Shown here piece after piece: positions 1 through 10,733 of a DNA stretch of 64,000 nucleotides (position 1 is the stretch's first letter; every line of letters begins with the position of its first letter). The notes beneath the pieces were generated by a model. The model was not told the DNA's origin. It was given only the letters and a program-made list of their open reading frames with translations, and ran no database searches. The translations under genes and the position numbers were made by a program. Source of the stretch: an uncultured Aurantimonas sp. (GTDB taxonomy: Bacteria > Pseudomonadota > Alphaproteobacteria > Rhizobiales > Rhizobiaceae); assembly GCA_947488615.1 (NCBI GenBank), contig CANKZU010000002.1:248001-312000 (forward strand), written 5' to 3'.

Positions 1-5
1 GCGTT

Positions 6-656
6 TCAGTCGAAACTTCCAGCGGGGCTTTCATCCGGAGCGATGGCGTGCACCCTTCGCAGGATCGCGAGGAAGGCCGCGGCGGCGACGTCGATCGCGC
101 GATCGTTGTCGATGTGATGAACCCCCTCGGCGCATTCCGGCACGTCGAGCGTCGCCTGGCGTCGCAGCCGCAGGTCGATTTCCTCCGACGACTCCCGGCC
201 CCGCGCGGCGATCCGCGCGACGAGCAGGTGACGTGGAGCGGTGATCTCGATGATGTGGAGGCGGGAAAATCGCTCCGCCGCGTTTCGCAAAGCCGCCCGC
301 GAGACGTTGGCGACGACGGTCTCGCCGACCTCCAAGCGGCTCGAAATCTCAGCCGGCAGGCCGTAGGAGAGGCCGTGCGCCGACCATGTCAGGCAGAACG
401 CGCCGTCGGCCTCGGCCGCGGCGAACGCCGCCGGGCTCAGGCTGTCGTGGTCTTCCGCGTCGACAAGCGCGATGCGGGTGACGACGCGGCGGGGAAAGAA
501 GAAGCCGCTTTGCGGATCAAGCCGCGCGGCGGCGATCGCGAGCAGCGAATCCTTGCCGGCGCCGCTCGGCCCGACCACGGCGACGAACGCCCCGGGGGAA
601 CGATGTCCGAAAGGGGCCGCCGCGCCGCTGGTCTGCGGTGGCTTCATCGTCGACAT
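6..656 (-). CDS. phnN: Ribose 1,5-bisphosphate phosphokinase PhnN
   Basis: About 216 aa. PhnN phosphorylates ribose 1,5-bisphosphate to PRPP, the last step of phosphonate-derived ribose salvage. A guanylate-kinase-like P-loop (GPSGAGKDSL) lies near residue 30, and the rest (VVTRIALVDAEDH, LIVARIAARGR-like segment) fits PhnN. The start chosen is the ATG at 656, after which the protein immediately resembles the family; a second ATG lies 9 bases inside. The longer upstream frame looks non-coding. No other phn gene is visible, although more could lie beyond the left edge. The start codon overlaps the stop of the broken integrase (TGATG), so the native promoter may have been lost or replaced. Confidence 0.88.
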   Translation of the reverse strand: MSTMKPPQTSGAAAPFGHRSPGAFVAVVGPSGAGKDSLLAIAAARLDPQSGFFFPRRVVTRIALVDAEDHDSLSPAAFAAAEADGAFCLTWSAHGLSYGLPAEISSRLEVGETVVANVSRAALRNAAERFSRLHIIEITAPRHLLVARIAARGRESSEEIDLRLRRQATLDVPECAEGVHHIDNDRAIDVAAAAFLAILRRVHAIAPDESPAGSFD

Positions 657-1174
657 CAAGCGGCATCCTTGCGGAGAAGGCTCAGCGGCGCAGGACCGGT
701 CAGCCGCTCGTCCACAAGGCCGGGCCGGATGCCGAGCCCCACCCGATCCGCATGACCATGTGCCGCCCGTTGAACGGCGGCGATGTCGCTCCGTGCCAGA
801 CAGTCGCGGCAGGTTCGGGCCGCGCTCTCCAGGATCGGCGCGTCGGTATCGGGTGAAGGCGAGCGGTGGTGATCGAAAATGCTTCCATGACGCGCGAGGC
901 GGATCTCGTCCGCCCATGCGATGTCAGCGGCGGCGTTCTTAAGCAGCCTGTCGATCTGTTCTCGCCTGAGCGTCGGTTCCTGCAACACTGTCTCGAATAC
1001 CCGTTCCATCTGGAGCCAGACCATACGCGCCCGGGCGGCTGCCGTCCGGCGCTCGCCTGTCCGCAACGACCGCACGATTTCGGAGCGACCGAATCGCGCC
1101 CGCAGATTGTACGGAATCTTCCTGCGGAAGTGGAATCGGGAGCCTTTGAGGCGAAGGTTCGCGGCGCTCGCCAT
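656..1174 (-). pseudogene. Truncated tyrosine integrase, N-terminal part only
   Basis: About 172 aa. The start (LRLKGSRFHFRRKIP, then RSLRTGERRTAAARA) is the N-terminal DUF6538-type region of phage/island tyrosine recombinases. It is followed by the helical stretch usual in these proteins (ARTCRDCLARSDIAAV). Intact relatives are several hundred residues longer, and the catalytic domain with R-H-R-Y residues is missing because the frame stops at the phnN start. The start ATG at 1174 lies about 105 bases downstream of the tRNA-Gln 3' end on the same strand, the classic position of an integrase next to its attachment site. This is a remnant of an integrated element, presumably inactive. Loss by deletion is inference. 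Confidence 0.72.
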
Positions 1175-1278
1175 GGCGTTTGCCCTGACCGGAGTGGACC
1201 AGCCCGGTGGACCCGCTGGGAGTCCCTCGGACGATCGACCGATCAAAGCGGTGCGAAAACAGTAGCTTGGGAGAAAAT

Positions 1279-1352
1279 TGGCTGGGGAACCTGGATTCGA
1301 ACCAGGACTAACGGAGTCAGAGTCCGTGGGTCTACCGTTAACCTATTCCCCA
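1279..1352 (-). tRNA. tRNA-Gln (anticodon CTG)
   Basis: The minus strand folds as a tRNA. The acceptor stem TGGGGAA pairs with TTCCCCA, followed by G and an encoded CCA. The anticodon stem ACGGA/TCCGT encloses the loop CTCTGAC with anticodon CTG, and the T arm is CCTGG-TTCGAAT-CCAGG. It is 74 nt including CCA. It reads CAG codons. The 3' end faces the broken integrase and is the likely attachment site of a lost element. Confidence 0.95.
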
Positions 1353-1621
1353 CCGTAGCGGCCGCCTGTCGGCGCCGCGGATGCAAGCTCATATAGACGC
1401 AGGCGGCGCGACTGTGAACCCTCTGTCGCGATTTTTCCGTGATCCCCATGGCTCCGGACCGACCCGCCCCCTTGCGGCGGTCGCGCTGCCGAGACCCGCC
1501 GCCAGCCGGCCATGGGCCGTGTCCGCCCTTGTGCTGTCCATAGGGGTTGTTACACTCGACGGCGAATATGCCAACAAAGGCGCCATGACGTCCGGCAGGA
1601 CGGCGGCGCCGGAGAGACCGT

Positions 1622-3067
1622 GTGAGTGACCATGATATCGGTGGGAGAAACCATCCGTCGTCGGACCTGAACGGGATTTACCAACCCGGCCCGTCATCGC
1701 CGCAGCCCCCGCAAAGGGCAGGCGAGGACGGGCAGTCCTTGACCAAGCGGCAGCGCCGGCGGCGACGCAAGGCGGTTGCCAAGAACGCGGCGCTCCCCGA
1801 CGCCGCGGCCAAGACGGCGAAAGACGACGACCGGTCGGCTGACCGGGCGGAACCGCGCGGGACGCGAAAACCCCGCCGACGCCGTCCGAGGGTCCGCGCT
1901 GCGAAGCCTGGTGCCGTTGCGTCGGACGGGGCTGAGGGCGCTGCTGCACCGGCGGCACCCGCTCGCGCCGAGGCGAATTCGAACCAGCCTTCGGCCGGGA
2001 AGTCCGCGCCGACCCTTGCGCCTGTCCGTGCCGCGCGTCCAGCGCCCGCCGCGCATCGCCCGCCCGCCTACGCCGCGCTTGATCTAGGCACCAACAATTG
2101 CCGTCTTCTCATCGCGATCCCGACGCGACCGGGCCAATTCCGGGTGATCGACGCCTTCTCGCGCATCGTGCGGCTCGGCGAAGGCCTCAGCCGCACCGGC
2201 AGTCTGTCGCGCGGCGCGATGGACCGGGCGATCGCCGCCTTGGGCATCTGCGCCCAGAAGCTGGCCGCGCGCGATGTCGGCAACATGCGGTTGATCGCCA
2301 CGGAAGCCTGCCGCTCGGCGGCGAACGGGGCCGAATTCATCGAGCAGGTGACGCGGCAAACCGGACTTGAGCTCGAGATCGTCACCCGAGAGACCGAGGC
2401 GCGGCTGGCCGTTTCCGGCTGCGGTTCGCTGATCGATCGCTCGGCCAAGGGCGCCGTCCTGTTCGATATCGGCGGCGGCTCGTCCGAGATCGCGCTGCTC
2501 GATCTTCGCGGCGGCTACACCCGCCGCCTGGCAAGCCGCATCGTCGCCTGGACGTCGCTGCCGGTGGGGGTCGTGACGCTTGCCGAACGGCACGGCGGCC
2601 GCGACATCACGCCGGAACTGTTCGAGCGGATGGTGGTCGAGACGGTGGAGATGATCCATCGCTTCCCCGAGCGCGACCGGCTCGGTTCGATCGTCGGCGG
2701 CGACCAGTTTCATCTGCTCGGCACGTCGGGAACGGTCACCACGCTCGCCGGGGTGCATCTCAATCTCGAACGCTATGACCGGCGCCAGGTCGATGGTCTG
2801 TGGTTGACCGACCGCGAGGCCGACGAGCTGGTCGCCAGGATCGCCGGATGGAGCTTCGACGAACGGGTCGCCAATCCTTGTATCGGCAGCGATCGTGCCG
2901 ATCTGGTACTGGCAGGCTGCGCGATCCTGCAGGCGATCCGCCGGGTCTGGCCGGCCCCGACGTTGCGGGTGGCCGATCGCGGCCTTAGGGAGGGGTTGTT
3001 GACGGAAATGATGGTCGCCGACGGTGTGTGGCGGCGGAACGAACCGATGAGAAAGACGCGCGGATGA
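1622..3067 (+). CDS. ppx: Ppx/GppA exopolyphosphatase family protein
   Basis: 481 aa, GTG start preceded by GGAG. The first ~135 residues are a low-complexity, Arg/Ala/Pro-rich tail, very basic near the front ([11 protein letters not shown]), unusual compared with E. coli Ppx. The Ppx/GppA fold starts at [16 protein letters not shown] and carries the actin-like phosphate motifs [11 protein letters not shown] and [12 protein letters not shown]. The family hydrolyses polyphosphate or pppGpp, and the sequence does not decide between them. The length (about 340 aa of core) fits the short alphaproteobacterial form. It overlaps rlmE by ATGA, so the two are translationally coupled. Confidence 0.9.
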   Translation: MSDHDIGGRNHPSSDLNGIYQPGPSSPQPPQRAGEDGQSLTKRQRRRRRKAVAKNAALPDAAAKTAKDDDRSADRAEPRGTRKPRRRRPRVRAAKPGAVASDGAEGAAAPAAPARAEANSNQPSAGKSAPTLAPVRAARPAPAAHRPPAYAALDLGTNNCRLLIAIPTRPGQFRVIDAFSRIVRLGEGLSRTGSLSRGAMDRAIAALGICAQKLAARDVGNMRLIATEACRSAANGAEFIEQVTRQTGLELEIVTRETEARLAVSGCGSLIDRSAKGAVLFDIGGGSSEIALLDLRGGYTRRLASRIVAWTSLPVGVVTLAERHGGRDITPELFERMVVETVEMIHRFPERDRLGSIVGGDQFHLLGTSGTVTTLAGVHLNLERYDRRQVDGLWLTDREADELVARIAGWSFDERVANPCIGSDRADLVLAGCAILQAIRRVWPAPTLRVADRGLREGLLTEMMVADGVWRRNEPMRKTRG

Positions 3068-3798
3068 GCGGACGCGGCGACGATCGGAGCTTGACGATCA
3101 AGGTCAAGAAAAAGCGCGGGGTGAAGGCGTCCTCGCGGCGCTGGCTCGAGCGCCAGCTCAACGACCCGTATGTCCGCCGGGCGAAAGCCGACGGCTATCG
3201 CTCGCGGGCGGCCTACAAGCTGATCGAGATGGACGACCGCTATAAGCTGCTGAAGCCGGGCCTGAGGATCGTCGATCTCGGCGCGGCGCCGGGCGGCTGG
3301 TGCCAGGTCGCGGTCGAGCGCACCGGATCGAGCGGCGACGACATCCGCGTCGTCGGCATCGACTATCTGGTGGTCGAACCGGTCCCCGGCGCGACGATCC
3401 TGGAATTGGACTTTCTCGACGATTCGGCACCAGGCCGCTTGATCGAAACGCTGGGCGGCGATCCCGACATCGTCTTGTCCGATCTGGCGGCGCCGACAAC
3501 CGGCCACCGCCAGACCGACCATTTGCGCACCATGCATCTGTGCGAGGTGGCGACGGATTTCGCCCTTCGCACGCTCAAACCGGGCGGACATTTTCTCGCC
3601 AAGACGTTCCAGGGCGGAACCGAGCGCGATCTTCTCAACCTGCTCAAGCAGCATTTCGTCAGCGTCCATCACGTCAAGCCGCCGGCCTCGCGCGAGGGCT
3701 CGGTCGAGCTCTATCTGTTGGCCAAGAGCTTCAAGGGCAAACGCCTTCCGGCCGCGGCATCCGAAAGTGACGACGATACCACCGGACCGCAGGTCTGA
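3064..3798 (+). CDS. rlmE: 23S rRNA (uridine-2'-O)-methyltransferase RlmE
   Basis: 244 aa. RlmE (FtsJ/RrmJ) methylates the 2'-OH of U2552 in the 23S A-loop late in 50S assembly. The SAM site [13 protein letters not shown] is clear, and the K-D-K-E catalytic tetrad can be followed ([28 protein letters not shown]). The basic N terminus ([16 protein letters not shown]) is usual in alphaproteobacteria. The start at 3064 was chosen because it makes the ATGA overlap with ppx; the 12 extra upstream residues possible in frame lie inside ppx. Confidence 0.95.
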   Translation: MSGRGDDRSLTIKVKKKRGVKASSRRWLERQLNDPYVRRAKADGYRSRAAYKLIEMDDRYKLLKPGLRIVDLGAAPGGWCQVAVERTGSSGDDIRVVGIDYLVVEPVPGATILELDFLDDSAPGRLIETLGGDPDIVLSDLAAPTTGHRQTDHLRTMHLCEVATDFALRTLKPGGHFLAKTFQGGTERDLLNLLKQHFVSVHHVKPPASREGSVELYLLAKSFKGKRLPAAASESDDDTTGPQV

Positions 3799-3885
3799 GC
3801 CCGCCCGACCCGTCGATCGTCCCGCCGGCAGACGCCGGCCCTTCGCCTTTGGATAGGGAAAGCGGAAAGGGCAGGAGAGTTGCCT

Positions 3886-4128
3886 TCAACGCGAGCAGCC
3901 GATTTCGGCCATGATGGCGACGACGTCGGCGCGCGACCGGCAGACGTTCTCGCAAGGAATGCCATCATTGTCCCCGTCGGCGCGCGGGTGCTGTCCGGCG
4001 CACCACGAAATGACCGCTTCGCGGCAGGTCGAATAGGACTTGCAGCTGGCGGCTCGCGCTTCGAGTGTGAAGCCAGTCAGGACCAGCGCCGACAGAAAAA
4101 TTGCCCGTGATTTGCGTTGTTTGAGCAT
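3886..4128 (-). CDS. Secreted excalibur calcium-binding domain protein
   Basis: 80 aa. A clean signal peptide (MLKQRKSRAIFLSALVLTGF...ARA) is followed by a short Cys-rich domain ending in DGDNDGIPCENVC, the excalibur motif (DxDxDGxxCE) seen in many exported proteins. No enzyme function is known for stand-alone copies. An in-frame ATG six codons upstream (4146) is also possible; 4128 was preferred for the better signal peptide. It stands alone, transcribed against rlmE and guaB. Confidence 0.75.
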   Translation of the reverse strand: MLKQRKSRAIFLSALVLTGFTLEARAASCKSYSTCREAVISWCAGQHPRADGDNDGIPCENVCRSRADVVAIMAEIGCSR

Positions 4129-4315
4129 GAACCGTCCGTCCGACATCGTCGTTTGGAGCAGACAACAGTGTGTCAGCTCATAGGGCAAGCGACAAAGACA
4201 CATCGCGATCGAGCCCATGTCCTTCCAAAGCTTGCGGCGCCGTGCTAGCAGCCCTTGCCAATCCTTTTCCCGCCCGACTCGCTGTCCGGCGGTCGCATCA
4301 CCCACGAGGACTGGC

Positions 4316-5821
4316 ATGGCCCGCATCATCGACACCGCAACCGGTTCGACCGCTCTGACCTTCGACGACGTGCTGCTGCAGCCCGGGCATTCGGAGGTGA
4401 TGCCGGGGCAGGTCGACCTTCGTACGTCGATCACCCGCACGCTGAAGTTGAACATCCCGATCCTGTCGGCTGCCATGGACACGGTGACCGAAGCGCGGCT
4501 GGCGATCGCCATGGCGCAGGCCGGCGGCATCGGCGTGATCCACCGCAATTTGACACCGACCGAACAGGCCGAGGCGGTTCGCCAGGTCAAGAAGTTCGAG
4601 AGCGGCATGGTGATCAATCCGGTGACGATCGGCCCGAACGCGACCCTGGGCGATGCCCGCGCGCTGATGGAGCAGCACCACATCTCCGGCATCCCGGTCG
4701 TTGAGAACGGCGGCGCCGGCGGCCAGACCCAGGGACGGCTCGTCGGCATTCTCACCAATCGGGACGTGCGCTTCGCCTCCGACGAGCGTCAGCCGATCCA
4801 CGAATTGATGACCAAGGACAAACTCGTCACTGTTCGAGAGACCGTGGATCAGGACGAAGCCAAACGGATTCTCCACCATCACCGGATCGAGAAGCTCGTC
4901 GTCGTCGATGGCGACAATCACTGCATCGGTCTGATCACCGTCAAGGATATCGAGAAGTCGCAGCTCAACCCGAACGCCTCGAAGGACGCACAGGGGCGTC
5001 TGCTGGCGGCGGCCGCGACCAGCGTCGGCGACGACGGCTTCGAACGGGCCGAGCGCCTGATCGACGCCGGCATCGACTTGCTGGTGATCGACACCGCCCA
5101 CGGCCATTCGCAGCGGGTTCTGGATGCGGTGGCGCGGGTGAAGCGACTGTCGAACGAGGTGCAGATCCTGGCCGGCAACGTCGCCACGCCCGACGGCACG
5201 AAGGCGCTGATCGACGCCGGCGCCGACGGCGTCAAGATCGGCATCGGACCGGGCTCGATCTGCACCACGCGGATCGTCGCGGGCGTCGGCATGCCGCAGC
5301 TCTCGGCGATCATGGGCGCGGCGGAAGAGGCGGACAAGGCGGGTGTCCCGGTGATCGCCGACGGCGGCATCAAGTTCTCCGGCGACCTTGCCAAGGCTTT
5401 GGCCGCCGGCGCGGCGGCCGCCATGGTCGGCTCGCTGCTCGCCGGCACCGACGAGAGCCCCGGCGAGATCTATTTGCATCAGGGCCGCTCCTACAAGGCC
5501 TATCGCGGCATGGGTTCGGTCAGCGCGATGGCACGCGGCTCGGCCGATCGCTACTTCCAGGCCGAAGTGCAGGACACGTTGAAACTCGTGCCGGAGGGCA
5601 TCGAGGGCCAGGTCGCCTACAAGGGCCAGGTTTCGGCCGTCCTGCATCAGCTTGCCGGCGGCCTGCGCGCGGCGATGGGCTATGTCGGCGCGCGCGATCT
5701 GGAGACATTTCGGCGCGATGCGCAATTCGTGCGCATTTCCAGCGCCGGTTTTCGCGAAAGCCACGCTCACAACGTGACCATTACCCGCGAAAGCCCGAAC
5801 TATCCGGGTGCGGGAAGCTGA
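4316..5821 (+). CDS. guaB: Inosine-5'-monophosphate dehydrogenase
   Basis: 501 aa. GuaB oxidises IMP to XMP with NAD+, the first committed step to GMP. The TIM barrel begins with [17 protein letters not shown]. Two CBS domains occupy roughly residues 95-220, and the catalytic loop [15 protein letters not shown] with the nucleophilic Cys is intact, as is the [10 protein letters not shown] flap. The start at 4316 follows a GAGGA ribosome site; in-frame upstream codons do not resemble GuaB. guaA, the next pathway enzyme, lies about 8 kb downstream rather than adjacent. Confidence 0.97.
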   Translation: MARIIDTATGSTALTFDDVLLQPGHSEVMPGQVDLRTSITRTLKLNIPILSAAMDTVTEARLAIAMAQAGGIGVIHRNLTPTEQAEAVRQVKKFESGMVINPVTIGPNATLGDARALMEQHHISGIPVVENGGAGGQTQGRLVGILTNRDVRFASDERQPIHELMTKDKLVTVRETVDQDEAKRILHHHRIEKLVVVDGDNHCIGLITVKDIEKSQLNPNASKDAQGRLLAAAATSVGDDGFERAERLIDAGIDLLVIDTAHGHSQRVLDAVARVKRLSNEVQILAGNVATPDGTKALIDAGADGVKIGIGPGSICTTRIVAGVGMPQLSAIMGAAEEADKAGVPVIADGGIKFSGDLAKALAAGAAAAMVGSLLAGTDESPGEIYLHQGRSYKAYRGMGSVSAMARGSADRYFQAEVQDTLKLVPEGIEGQVAYKGQVSAVLHQLAGGLRAAMGYVGARDLETFRRDAQFVRISSAGFRESHAHNVTITRESPNYPGAGS

Positions 5822-5831
5822 GGCACACCCG

Positions 5832-6254
5832 ATGAGCGAAAGCACGGCAATCTTCTGGCCAATGATCGCTCACGCGGTGCTGATCTTTGCCGTTTATCCG
5901 GTCCTGTTCAACCGTCGAAAGGCCGCGGTGAAGGAACGTGCGGCGCGGGTCGAGGATTTCAGGGTGCCGGTTCGCGAGCCGGAGAAAAGCGCCTCGGCGG
6001 CGCGCAATCTCAGCCACCAATACGAGCTTCCGGTGCTGTTCTACGTGGTCTGTCTGGCGCTATTCGTCACCGGCGGCGCCGGGTGGCTCGCGGTCTCGCT
6101 GGCATGGCTCTTCGCGCTGTCCAGGTTGGCCCATGCCTACATACACCTCGGCTCCAATCAACTGAACCAGCGTATCCCGGCCTTCGCGGCCGGGCTGATC
6201 CTCGTCGGCCTGCTGTGGTTGACGCTCGCCGTGCATCTCGTCTTGGGCGGGTAA
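5832..6254 (+). CDS. MAPEG family membrane protein
   Basis: 140 aa with about four transmembrane helices. The pattern RNLSHQYELPVLFYVVCLAL, then LSRLAHAYIHLGSNQLNQR, is that of bacterial MAPEG proteins (relatives of microsomal glutathione transferase). The arginine-rich helix end is retained. It begins 10 bases after guaB, so it is probably cotranscribed. Substrate unknown. Confidence 0.85.
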   Translation: MSESTAIFWPMIAHAVLIFAVYPVLFNRRKAAVKERAARVEDFRVPVREPEKSASAARNLSHQYELPVLFYVVCLALFVTGGAGWLAVSLAWLFALSRLAHAYIHLGSNQLNQRIPAFAAGLILVGLLWLTLAVHLVLGG

Positions 6255-6259
6255 GGTCT

Positions 6260-7420
6260 TCAGTCTGAGGTCTTCGGTGTCAGCTTGAGCAGTCGTCCCC
6301 CCGACTTGTCCTCCAAGAGCCACAGGGCGCCGTCTGGTCCCTGCTCGACCTCGCGGATGCGCGCGCCCATGGCGAAACGCTCCGCCTCGGTCGCGAGATC
6401 GCCATCGTCCTGTTTTTCGAAAGTCACCCGCGCCAGCGCCTGGCTCGACAGCCCGCCGATGAAGCCAGAGCCTTGCCATTCGGGGAACATCTCGCCCGAA
6501 TAGATGACCAGGCCGGAGGGTGAGATCACCGGGTTCCAATAGACCTCGGGAGCGGCAAAATCCGGACGCGTGTCGTGTTCGGGGATGTCGCTGCCGTCGT
6601 AATTGTCGCCGTTGGACACCACGGGCCAGCCGTAGTTCCGACCGGGCTCGATCAGGTTGATCTCGTCGCCGCCGCGCGGACCCATTTCGTGCTGCCAAAG
6701 CGTCCCGTTTGAATCGAAGGCGATTCCGAGCAGGTTGCGATGGCCGACGCTCCAGAACGTTTTCGCGAGCTCGCCCTGGTCCTGGAACGGATTGTCTTGC
6801 GGGACGGAACCGTCATCGTTGAGGCGGATGATCTTGCCGAGATTTTGGTCCATGTCCTGCGCTGGCGTTTTCTTCTGGCGTTCGCCGGAGGTGATGAACA
6901 GCTTTCCGTCGGGCGCGAAGGCGAGGCGATGGCTGTAATGGCCGCGGCCGCTCACCTTTGGCTGTTGCCGCCAGATCACCGCGATATCCTGCAGAGAGGG
7001 CCCGCCGCCGTTTCGAACGAGTTTGGCCCGCGCGACCGCTGCGCCGCGTGTGTCGCCTTCGCCGGCTTCCGCATAAGAGAAATAGACGAAATCATTCTCG
7101 GAATGGTCCGGGTGCAAAATGACGTCACCCAGACCACCCTGGCCGCCATAATCGACCTCCGGAACGCCACGGACCTCGGTCTTTTCGCCATCTTGGGTTA
7201 CCAGGAGGAGCTTGCCAGGCTTCTCCGTCACGAGCAGGTCGCCGTCGGGCAGAAATGTCATAGCCCACGGTTCGTTGAATTCCGTGACAGGCGTCGCCGT
7301 CACCGTGTGCCCGCCAGCAGTATTGAGATCAAAGCTCTGGGCGATTGCGACGGCGGTGAAAACAAATGTCGACACCGATGCGATCGAGATTGGCGGCACA
7401 ATGAGCTTCTTGCGCGTCAT
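6260..7420 (-). CDS. PQQ-dependent soluble sugar dehydrogenase (YliI-like)
   Basis: 386 aa with an N-terminal signal sequence (hydrophobic stretch ending near AIAQS). It resembles aldose sugar dehydrogenases with a six-bladed propeller: [37 protein letters not shown] and [11 protein letters not shown] are family blocks around the PQQ/calcium site. Such enzymes oxidise aldoses in the periplasm with PQQ as cofactor. The exact sugar cannot be read. It converges on the MAPEG gene with a 5-base gap. Confidence 0.88.
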   Translation of the reverse strand: MTRKKLIVPPISIASVSTFVFTAVAIAQSFDLNTAGGHTVTATPVTEFNEPWAMTFLPDGDLLVTEKPGKLLLVTQDGEKTEVRGVPEVDYGGQGGLGDVILHPDHSENDFVYFSYAEAGEGDTRGAAVARAKLVRNGGGPSLQDIAVIWRQQPKVSGRGHYSHRLAFAPDGKLFITSGERQKKTPAQDMDQNLGKIIRLNDDGSVPQDNPFQDQGELAKTFWSVGHRNLLGIAFDSNGTLWQHEMGPRGGDEINLIEPGRNYGWPVVSNGDNYDGSDIPEHDTRPDFAAPEVYWNPVISPSGLVIYSGEMFPEWQGSGFIGGLSSQALARVTFEKQDDGDLATEAERFAMGARIREVEQGPDGALWLLEDKSGGRLLKLTPKTSD

Positions 7421-7570
7421 GATTGGGCTCCCTCTTGGTTGAGAATCTGGTGGGTTTTGGTTTGTAAGCCCGCCACGCTTTCAACCGTTCCGTCACCCCT
7501 TTGTGAAGCGTGCGCTGCTCACGCGCGGCATGCGAAAGGAGGACCGGTTCCCACTCTCCGTCACTTCGCG

Positions 7571-8521
7571 CTATCCACGTCGGATTGTCTTTGGCCTCGG
7601 CGGGCCGGAGGTTCGACGCCGTCGAACCGCCTCGTTCTCGCTGCTGCTGCGGATAAGCGCCGCCAGCGCGTCGAAATCGCGCCGCCGCGCCGTCGACGGA
7701 CGGAAGGCCAGCGCGATCGTCCGGAACGGCGTCGGCGCCTGAAACGGCAGGATCGCGATGCCGCCGCCGCTGGTTTCGTCGACGATCGCCATCTGTGGGA
7801 TCAGCGTCGAGCCCAGGCCGCCGGACACCATGCGAAGGATCGTCGTCAGGCTGGTCGCGGCGAGCCCTGCCATTTCCCCGGCATCGGCGATACGGCAGAT
7901 TTCCAGCGCTTGAGCCCTCAGGCAGTGCCCTTCTTCCAGGAGGATCAGGCGTTCCTGCTTGAGACTATTCAGCGGTACGGGAACCGGCAGGCGGTCGGCT
8001 TCGGCCGCGGGAAGCGCGAGATGGAAAGGATCGTCGAAAAGCGCGATCGTTTCGATGCTCGGGTCCTCGACGGGGAGAGCCACGATGGCGCAATCGATCC
8101 GCCCCGCCGTAAGGTCGGCAAGCAGGCGGTCGGTGACGCTCTCGCGAATCTCGCATTCCAGCGTCGGATAGCGGCAGCCGAGCTCGCGGAGAAGAGCCGG
8201 CAGAAGATACGGTGCGACCGAAGCGATGATGCCGAGCCGAAGTCGTCGGCTGAGCAGTCGATCGCCGAGAGTGGCGAGGCTTTCCAGTTCGCCGACCTCC
8301 GCCAGGATGCGCGCGGCGCGTTCGCGAACCAGCGCGCCGTCGCTGGTCAGCGAGACACCGCTGGCCGCGCGATTGAACAGTGCTCCGCCGAAAAAGACCT
8401 CCATTTGGGCGATCTGTGCCGATAGCGCCGGCTGGCTGATATTGAGCTGCTTTGCCGCCCGGCCGAAATGCAGGGTTTCGCTGAGCGCATGAAAATATCG
8501 GAGCTGCCGGATGGTGATCAT
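7571..8521 (-). CDS. oxyR: Hydrogen peroxide sensor OxyR (LysR family)
   Basis: 316 aa. The LysR winged helix is at residues 1-60 (TIRQLRYFHALSETLHFGRAA). The peroxidatic and resolving cysteines are Cys200 and Cys209 in EEGHCLRAQALEIC, matching E. coli Cys199/Cys208, so this is OxyR rather than a general LysR protein. It is divergent from the catalase gene across a 104-base gap, the usual OxyR-catalase pairing. The start was placed at 8521 because the 41 upstream in-frame residues lie in the promoter region. Confidence 0.93.
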   Translation of the reverse strand: MITIRQLRYFHALSETLHFGRAAKQLNISQPALSAQIAQMEVFFGGALFNRAASGVSLTSDGALVRERAARILAEVGELESLATLGDRLLSRRLRLGIIASVAPYLLPALLRELGCRYPTLECEIRESVTDRLLADLTAGRIDCAIVALPVEDPSIETIALFDDPFHLALPAAEADRLPVPVPLNSLKQERLILLEEGHCLRAQALEICRIADAGEMAGLAATSLTTILRMVSGGLGSTLIPQMAIVDETSGGGIAILPFQAPTPFRTIALAFRPSTARRRDFDALAALIRSSSENEAVRRRRTSGPPRPKTIRRG

Positions 8522-8625
8522 CCCGATAGGATAATCCGATTGCACTTCACTGTAAATACGATTGGAGATTATCGAGCGAGTGCCTATTATCAGGTCGAGA
8601 TTTTCCAATCGAAAGGGAGGCCGAG

Positions 8626-10176
8626 ATGGCTGATCGCAAGACATTGAGGACGAGCGCCGGCGCGCCGTGGCCGAACAATCAGGATTCGCTGTCGGCCGGC
8701 GAGCGCGGACCGTTGCTGATCCAGGACTACCAGCTCATCGAAAAGCTCGCGCACCAGAACCGCGAGCGCATTCCCGAGCGCACGGTCCACGCCAAGGGCT
8801 GGGGCGCGCACGGCACGCTGAAGATCACCGGCGATATTTCCAAATATACCAAGGCCAAGGCACTGCAGCCGGGGGCCGAGAGCCCGATGCTGATCCGCTT
8901 CTCGACCGTCGCCGGCGAACTCGGCGCCGCTGACGCCGAGCGCGACGTGCGCGGGTTCTCGATGAAGTTCTACACCGAGGACGGCAACTGGGATCTGGTC
9001 GGTAACAACACACCGGTGTTCTTCGTCCGCGATCCCTACAAGTTCCCGGACTTTATCCACACGCAGAAGCGTCACCCGAAGACCAACATGCGCTCCCCGA
9101 CCGCCATGTGGGACTTCTGGTCGCTGTCGCCGGAGAGCCTGCACCAGGTGACGATCCTGATGTCGGATCGCGGCCTGCCGGTCTCGCCGATGCACATGAA
9201 CGGCTATGGCAGCCACACCTTCTCGCTGTGGAACGATGCCGGCGAGCGCTTCTGGGTCAAATTCCACTTCAAGACCGAGCAGGGCCACGAGCACTACACC
9301 AACGCCGAAGCCGAGCAGGTCGTGGGCAAGACCCGCGAGAGCTACCAGGAGCAGCTGTTCAACGCGATCGAGGAAGGCAACTTCCCGCGCTGGAAGATGC
9401 AGATCCAGGTCATGCCGGAAATGGACGCGGAAAAGACCCCGTACAATCCGTTCGACCTCACCAAGGTGTGGCCGCACGCCGACTACCCGCCGATCGACGT
9501 CGGCTATTTCGAGCTGAACCGCAACGCGGACAATTATTTCGCCGAGATCGAGAACGCCGCCTTCTCGCCGTCGAACATCGTGCCGGGGATCAGCTTCTCG
9601 CCGGACAAGATGCTGCAGGCCCGCGTGTTCTCCTATGCCGACGCGCATCGTTACCGGCTCGGCACCCATTACGAGACGATCCCGGTCAACCGTCCGAAGG
9701 TGGAGGTGCACAACTACCACAAGGACGGCACCATGAACGTCTATGGCGGTGTGCGCACCGGCAACGAGAACGCCTATTACGAGCCGAACTCGTTCGAAGG
9801 CGCGGTGGAGGACCGGTCCGCCCAGGAACCGCCGCTGCGCATTTCGGGCGACGCGGCGCGCTACGACCACCGCAACGGGCACGACGATTATAGCCAGGTG
9901 CGCGAGCTCTTCGTGAAGGTGCTCGAGGCCGACGAGAAGGAACGGCTGTTCAATAACATCGCCGGCACCTGGGCGGACGTTCCCGAAATCATCTGCGAGC
10001 GCCAGTTGGCCGAGTTCAAGAAGGTGCATCCCGATTACGAAGCGGGTGTCCGGCGCGCCTGGGACAAGGTCAAGGCCGAGGGCGGCTACAAGCCGAACGC
10101 CGCGCCCGTGTCCGAGAACACGCCGCAGATCACCTCGGGCGATGCCGCCAGCGGACATCCGCAGGCCGCCGAATAA
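8626..10176 (+). CDS. katA: Monofunctional heme catalase
   Basis: 516 aa, clade-3 size. It decomposes hydrogen peroxide. The distal His is in [13 protein letters not shown], the distal Asn region in [13 protein letters not shown], and the proximal heme Tyr in [15 protein letters not shown] strong AGGGAGG ribosome site precedes the ATG. Expression is presumably activated by the divergent OxyR. No obvious four-part ATAG-N7-CTAT operator could be recognised in the gap. Confidence 0.97.
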   Translation: MADRKTLRTSAGAPWPNNQDSLSAGERGPLLIQDYQLIEKLAHQNRERIPERTVHAKGWGAHGTLKITGDISKYTKAKALQPGAESPMLIRFSTVAGELGAADAERDVRGFSMKFYTEDGNWDLVGNNTPVFFVRDPYKFPDFIHTQKRHPKTNMRSPTAMWDFWSLSPESLHQVTILMSDRGLPVSPMHMNGYGSHTFSLWNDAGERFWVKFHFKTEQGHEHYTNAEAEQVVGKTRESYQEQLFNAIEEGNFPRWKMQIQVMPEMDAEKTPYNPFDLTKVWPHADYPPIDVGYFELNRNADNYFAEIENAAFSPSNIVPGISFSPDKMLQARVFSYADAHRYRLGTHYETIPVNRPKVEVHNYHKDGTMNVYGGVRTGNENAYYEPNSFEGAVEDRSAQEPPLRISGDAARYDHRNGHDDYSQVRELFVKVLEADEKERLFNNIAGTWADVPEIICERQLAEFKKVHPDYEAGVRRAWDKVKAEGGYKPNAAPVSENTPQITSGDAASGHPQAAE

Positions 10177-10207
10177 GGCGAGGCATCCTCTCGCGCGGAC
10201 ATTCATC

Positions 10208-10240
10208 GAAGGCCGGGAGCGATCCCGGCCTTCGCTCTTT
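10208..10240 (+). terminator. Rho-independent terminator after katA
   Basis: A perfect 11-bp stem, GAAGGCCGGGA paired with TCCCGGCCTTC, with a GCGA tetraloop, followed by a weak T-rich tail (GCTCTTT). It starts 31 bases after the katA stop. Confidence 0.85.
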
Positions 10241-10397
10241 GGCGCGGAATGAGGAAAAGTGGGAGCCGATTTTCCGCCCGCATTCCGCGCTGACTGGCTG
10301 GAATCGATCATGGTCATGACATCGGATCGAAACAATCCAGTTTCATCGTGATCGAGGCCGGCTCCAACCAACGGCCGCACCATTGCGGAGGTTATCT

Positions 10398-10417
10398 GGC
10401 TAGCCTACTGTCTAGCC
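10398..10417. promoter_or_regulatory. Candidate operator of the toxin-antitoxin pair
   Basis: Inverted repeat GGCTAG-N8-CTAGCC, 28 bases upstream of the antitoxin start; the CTAGCCT element also repeats directly at 12-base spacing. Phd-type antitoxins autoregulate through such short palindromes. Assignment is by position only. Confidence 0.45.
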
Positions 10418-10445
10418 TGGTCGGCAGTGCGGCAGGAGGCGCGGC

Positions 10446-10727
10446 ATGGGCAATCAATGGAGCTTGCAGGACGCCAAGAACAAGTTCTCGGCCGTGGTGG
10501 AGGCGGCCGTGAATGGGCGGCCGCAACGCGTGACCCGACGAGGCGAGGCGGCGGTTGTCGTGGTCTCCGCGAAGGATTTCGATGCCATGAAGGATCAGGA
10601 GATCGAGCGTAATCGCGCCTTTGTGAGGCATCTGCTTTCGGCTCCCAAAGTGCTTGGGCCTGGCGAGGAACTCATTGACGAGAATGATCGCGCGATGCTC
10701 GTTCCACGTGACGTTGAGTTCGATTAG
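10446..10727 (+). CDS. Antitoxin, Phd/YefM family
   Basis: 93 aa. The N-terminal half (WSLQDAKNKFSAVVEAAVNG, then RVTRRGEAAVVVVSAKDF) is the Phd/YefM DNA-binding fold. The acidic C-terminal tail probably wraps the toxin. It is followed after 6 bases by a PIN-domain toxin, the standard type II order with antitoxin first. It likely neutralises the toxin and represses its own operon. Confidence 0.92.
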   Translation: MGNQWSLQDAKNKFSAVVEAAVNGRPQRVTRRGEAAVVVVSAKDFDAMKDQEIERNRAFVRHLLSAPKVLGPGEELIDENDRAMLVPRDVEFD

Positions 10728-10733
10728 CGCGCG

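Noticed and set aside
8590..10383. 597-codon minus-strand open frame across katA
   Set aside because: Antisense shadow of the catalase gene caused by high GC; no domain and no ribosome site.
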